From Actimicrobium antarcticum (GTDB taxonomy: Bacteria > Pseudomonadota > Gammaproteobacteria > Burkholderiales > Burkholderiaceae_D), in assembly GCF_039536745.1 (NCBI RefSeq), contig NZ_BAAAZE010000002.1:62001-126000 (forward strand): a stretch of DNA of 64,000 bases, read 5' to 3'. The notes below the pieces were generated by a model that was not told the origin of the DNA, searched no databases, and saw only the letters and a program-made list of their open reading frames with translations. This document shows, piece by piece, positions 63,301 through 64,000 of this stretch. Both the position numbers and the translations under genes were made by a program. Within the stretch, counting starts at the first letter, position 1. Every line of letters starts with the position of its first letter.

Positions 63301-64000
63301 TTGCCGGCGTGGCCGGTGTGCCGCCATCGGTGACGCTGATGGCGATCACGCCGGCGTTGTCGCTGCCGAGATCGACATCGAAGATGTTCGGTTGGCCCGC
63401 CACCGGCGACAGGGTTGTTCCGTCCAGCGTGGCCGTGTACGTGTAGGGCGGGCGTCGTCCGGCGGCATCGACCACCATGCGGGTACTTTGCGGCAGCATC
63501 GCGCTGGCGGTGGTGCCGGTGCGCGTGATGCCGAAGGGCTGGTTGCCGGGGCCATAAAAGCGCGCCGAGACGCCCAGCGCGCTGCCCTGATTGATCACGG
63601 CCAGCGCAAAGTCGCCGGTGATGCCGGGCGTGTTGCCCAGACCAATGAGCAAATTGCTGGCGCCGGCCGACACCGCAAAATCATTCATGCCGTTGGGCGC
63701 GACGAATAGCCGCACCACCGGCAGATACAGGCCGGTCCAGCTTTCATCGTAGCCAAACTGTTCGAGGATATCGGGTGGCGTGTAGCCATCCGACAAATCC
63801 AGCACCGCGCTGCGAAAGCCGAAACCGACCACCCGCGAATCTCCGATGAAGGCATACGGCGGGTCCATCGTGATCAGCTCGGCGCTGGCCAGATCGCCGC
63901 CATCATCGAGTCCTGCCGCTCCCACGCTGAGGATATCGAACGCCAGTACGCCGGCGGCATCCTGAGCCAATTGCATGCGCAGGCGCGGCAATGTGAACGA
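57320..64000 (-). CDS. Unknown giant protein A (5' end beyond window), OmpA-like segment in a beta-rich chain
   Basis: At least 2226 residues; the frame stays open to the window edge, so the start is missing. Numbering from the TTG codon near 63991, residues ~150-240 look Ig-like, and ~400-490 resemble an OmpA/MotB peptidoglycan-binding domain (IAITGWASNEDDPNDLDYNF then LLSRRRAEAFGHIL). From ~550 to ~1300 a long stretch alternates hydrophobic and polar residues with many Gly and Asp turns, as in beta-barrels or beta-solenoids (IDLGLNVDLGVITFDRARVR). A Thr/Ala run near residue 1600 looks like a linker. No enzyme motif was found. First visible gene of a three-gene coupled operon; GC is high and uniform. 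Confidence 0.8.
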   Translation of the reverse strand, partial: SFTLPRLRMQLAQDAAGVLAFDILSVGAAGLDDGGDLASAELITMDPPYAFIGDSRVVGFGFRSAVLDLSDGYTPPDILEQFGYDESWTGLYLPVVRLFVAPNGMNDFAVSAGASNLLIGLGNTPGITGDFALAVINQGSALGVSARFYGPGNQPFGITRTGTTASAMLPQSTRMVVDAAGRRPPYTYTATLDGTTLSPVAGQPNIFDVDLGSDNAGVIAISVTDGGTPATPATLTITAGPRPGNALPAAASVAPASFTTDTITRDAVAVGAPSLSLLSRTDATISLTLDPPDALTAWEVRKPPGGAVVASTGASVTIPLGPNETASVKATTQAVGAGPDTVSAYFRFDRPTNLHLPEHDSTTTINHVTGLPGTLGPVGNPYALNPDNSSTGAAVTAAPESPFTGQRVSDAYTARVNAIPTGSTIAITGWASNEDDPNDLDYNFLLSRRRAEAFGHILRAINPAKIFTFTLLGKGPTGSADLATRRTHWRADAVLPAAPLAGTVTTGTVTRGATSTPVQPPHTPDPAPTDPTPPSWFRSLGAKVRIVRDEFVAVEIDGEFDINTPSEQFIQQNGGSAAAEPTLRGMGSNPADGVVKARIVFQIDNATGDWTALAYLGADPADRDGLLMTGQLPGQPLQGPNFGRNLLGMTALFAPLLDATAPANPASGDMVPAVLAVGGVALATGLAQAGFFNVERVILWGGEITVRKRANGTEVALLADVETALSADVQIGGISLLTIPRQSPLVVRYKAIGMRFGNSPGERNFQFRPVFDASKGYTIDLSSPGAISVPDPLGQLIRILGARIARTNPLSFEIDLGLNVDLGVITFDRARVRIKFNDPVAVELTAFGAGVNIPGVLIGKGNFELGEEIGGSLDLQLVPINTRVRATLKIANLPGATGVFVAMDLELPVAIPLGGSGLGIYGFLGMFAMNYGRDEAGLSGPTIALDWLKNRADGDPTKPAAWTPQLDRWAFGVGATVGTMGSSVLFNLKGVFLLELPGPRILLMMKARLLQPMPALKNKNAEGNLLAVIDLDAGRGTLTIGIVADYTVDPLIKIRIPVEAFFNLKKGTDWHLYLGQRSDPIQAKILSVIDASGYLMISGDGLPAYPEASLPQVYGFAIGTGLRAAFVWGNVSVRLYLRISAGFDAVIGFEPFRLAGKLFIRGELVLFIISISAYAELVVDVGEELLPDGLRKRISSIDGEICGEIDLFFFSIEGCVSFHLGASSVPQLPAPPLVRDLKLVSRSPALVLGSGTGRPIDGAIGTAPQSAAGELPVVPIDAIPVLMLSVPPIDDTLTFFGKAPLADPGAKEGGWQQQGKNWVRYDLTAVELIGPIGAGDTPSVWWTLKDPTADNLEVQLALLSWVPTATPKAFTRSKFQEDTIDERWGTVCDQAAPPTSVLWTFRFEPLGPSAEGWLLDGEAWPDPAGTVRSQAPATTLQVTEGWRCGVEIIDRKRGIYPAFVDGAAAPCPRDTTSGDATRIPGRGVSGAPVTPITPGTRLADIRVVAAELTTATAPISASVPVPVRLDAAAARRAASLDQREQVREQVDMVAGRKQVDVIPDMPISWSATAARLQSGIAISRAELLSATLADAPAATTTTTTATTAPGASTQPARCQAKALASPLLDDGRTVALGNPDDTDQIESAWKALGFAPPELFNSVVLHCGDIVAGRLLLFVLTSLVLKKSLLIRQRDSKGQLLDEQAVSVTDIVPTKSIPPEWLSLSGPWHDDVQLAAGFFARLGGAAGASQKAYVPVLVELKAHGEVHTIEIGQTSKVALNTDQQRFLFRPYYVAAIEFMGGAEVRRHDWDDKTVKRNRGALEAAFSEDASGHALLQPDTAYQVKATWQVRQSTQDARPTATDTAAIAATTDSRTFHFRTDAQPPQALDPWVLVTFPEDGESHVFGKERLSFVFATNDVSELYKAYGKKLQVRIKAASFRRPVSTPALPHPFPITADTLVKLPGSILSPWEESVRDLLRDKPCVPIDVTVSHHSKIDIPIPLDPYTDYVVDIEYVDLGAADDTVGKLVFRRAFSTSAYGTLGEFANTFLGTRPEHRYAQPGKLATLAATFASHDPQGSQLDEAMLAAGLEPMGTPTAPRLIALWEQATPAAIPQPVAVIIDSPEPIWRSRLIPTKVIDAIPDAPERYEMKPVVWLQLQQLAGAPDVVAQIIPAPGGQRAIVILKPGSRGKGLALGIKRKQFTEPYLADPTVPADPVKITYVSLLSAPWEEA

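Overview
The window looks like chromosomal DNA of a GC-rich betaproteobacterium, most likely Burkholderiales and plausibly Oxalobacteraceae. The genus is a guess. The reasons are the gene order rpsU-yqeY-dnaG-rpoD-tRNA, the 834-residue sigma-70 with a long basic/acidic N-terminal half, the homogentisate genes, and the GC-rich codon use of the housekeeping genes. A run of ten N at 10240-10249 marks a scaffold gap, so this is a draft assembly.

Layout. (1) 1-1500: no gene; a repeat field dominated by a ~1.07 kb inverted repeat (arms ~460 bp) whose centre holds a 12-bp tandem repeat. (2) 1529-9926: housekeeping block with a YhiN/BaiN-type flavoprotein, rpsU, yqeY, dnaG, rpoD, a CAU tRNA (probably Ile2) and the RNA helicase rhlE, which starts 6 nt after the tRNA. 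(3) 9927-11010: gap-containing scar with three REP-like hairpins, a ~124-bp direct repeat, a broken 5' piece of rfbA and a minus-strand gene remnant. (4) 11011-33716: O-antigen/exopolysaccharide locus. rfbBDAC make dTDP-L-rhamnose. A WxcM-type fusion, a GNAT enzyme and a DegT aminotransferase make a dTDP-3-acylamino-3,6-dideoxyhexose. wzx, wzy and three glycosyltransferases lie in or beside a very AT-rich island. wbjBCD make UDP-L-FucNAc and a WbuB-like transferase follows. A C4-reductase, a small phosphoglycosyl transferase and wbpM make and attach the first sugar, and a Wzz-like chain-length protein closes the locus. Most genes overlap by 4 bp.

(5) 33897-41310: a GAF-GGDEF diguanylate cyclase, trhO (minus) divergent from dnaE, and a 608-residue unknown protein (minus) with a Cys-His-Asp transglutaminase-like signature. 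(6) 41681-50031: an aromatic-acid module. A LysR regulator diverges from a self-sufficient P450 (heme, FMN reductase and 2Fe-2S in one chain), followed by an aromatic-acid MFS importer, then hmgA-fahA-maiA, which take homogentisate to fumarate and acetoacetate. I infer that the P450 feeds an aryl acid into homogentisate.

(7) 50174-64000: a minus-strand operon of three giant genes (at least 2226, 1311 and 1052 residues) with no function I recognise as a whole. The first has an OmpA-like segment inside a very long beta-rich chain, the second has fibronectin-like segments, and the third ends in a phospholipase-D-like fold whose HKD residues are replaced. The operon runs off the right edge. It and the P450 module are the best candidates for something undescribed.
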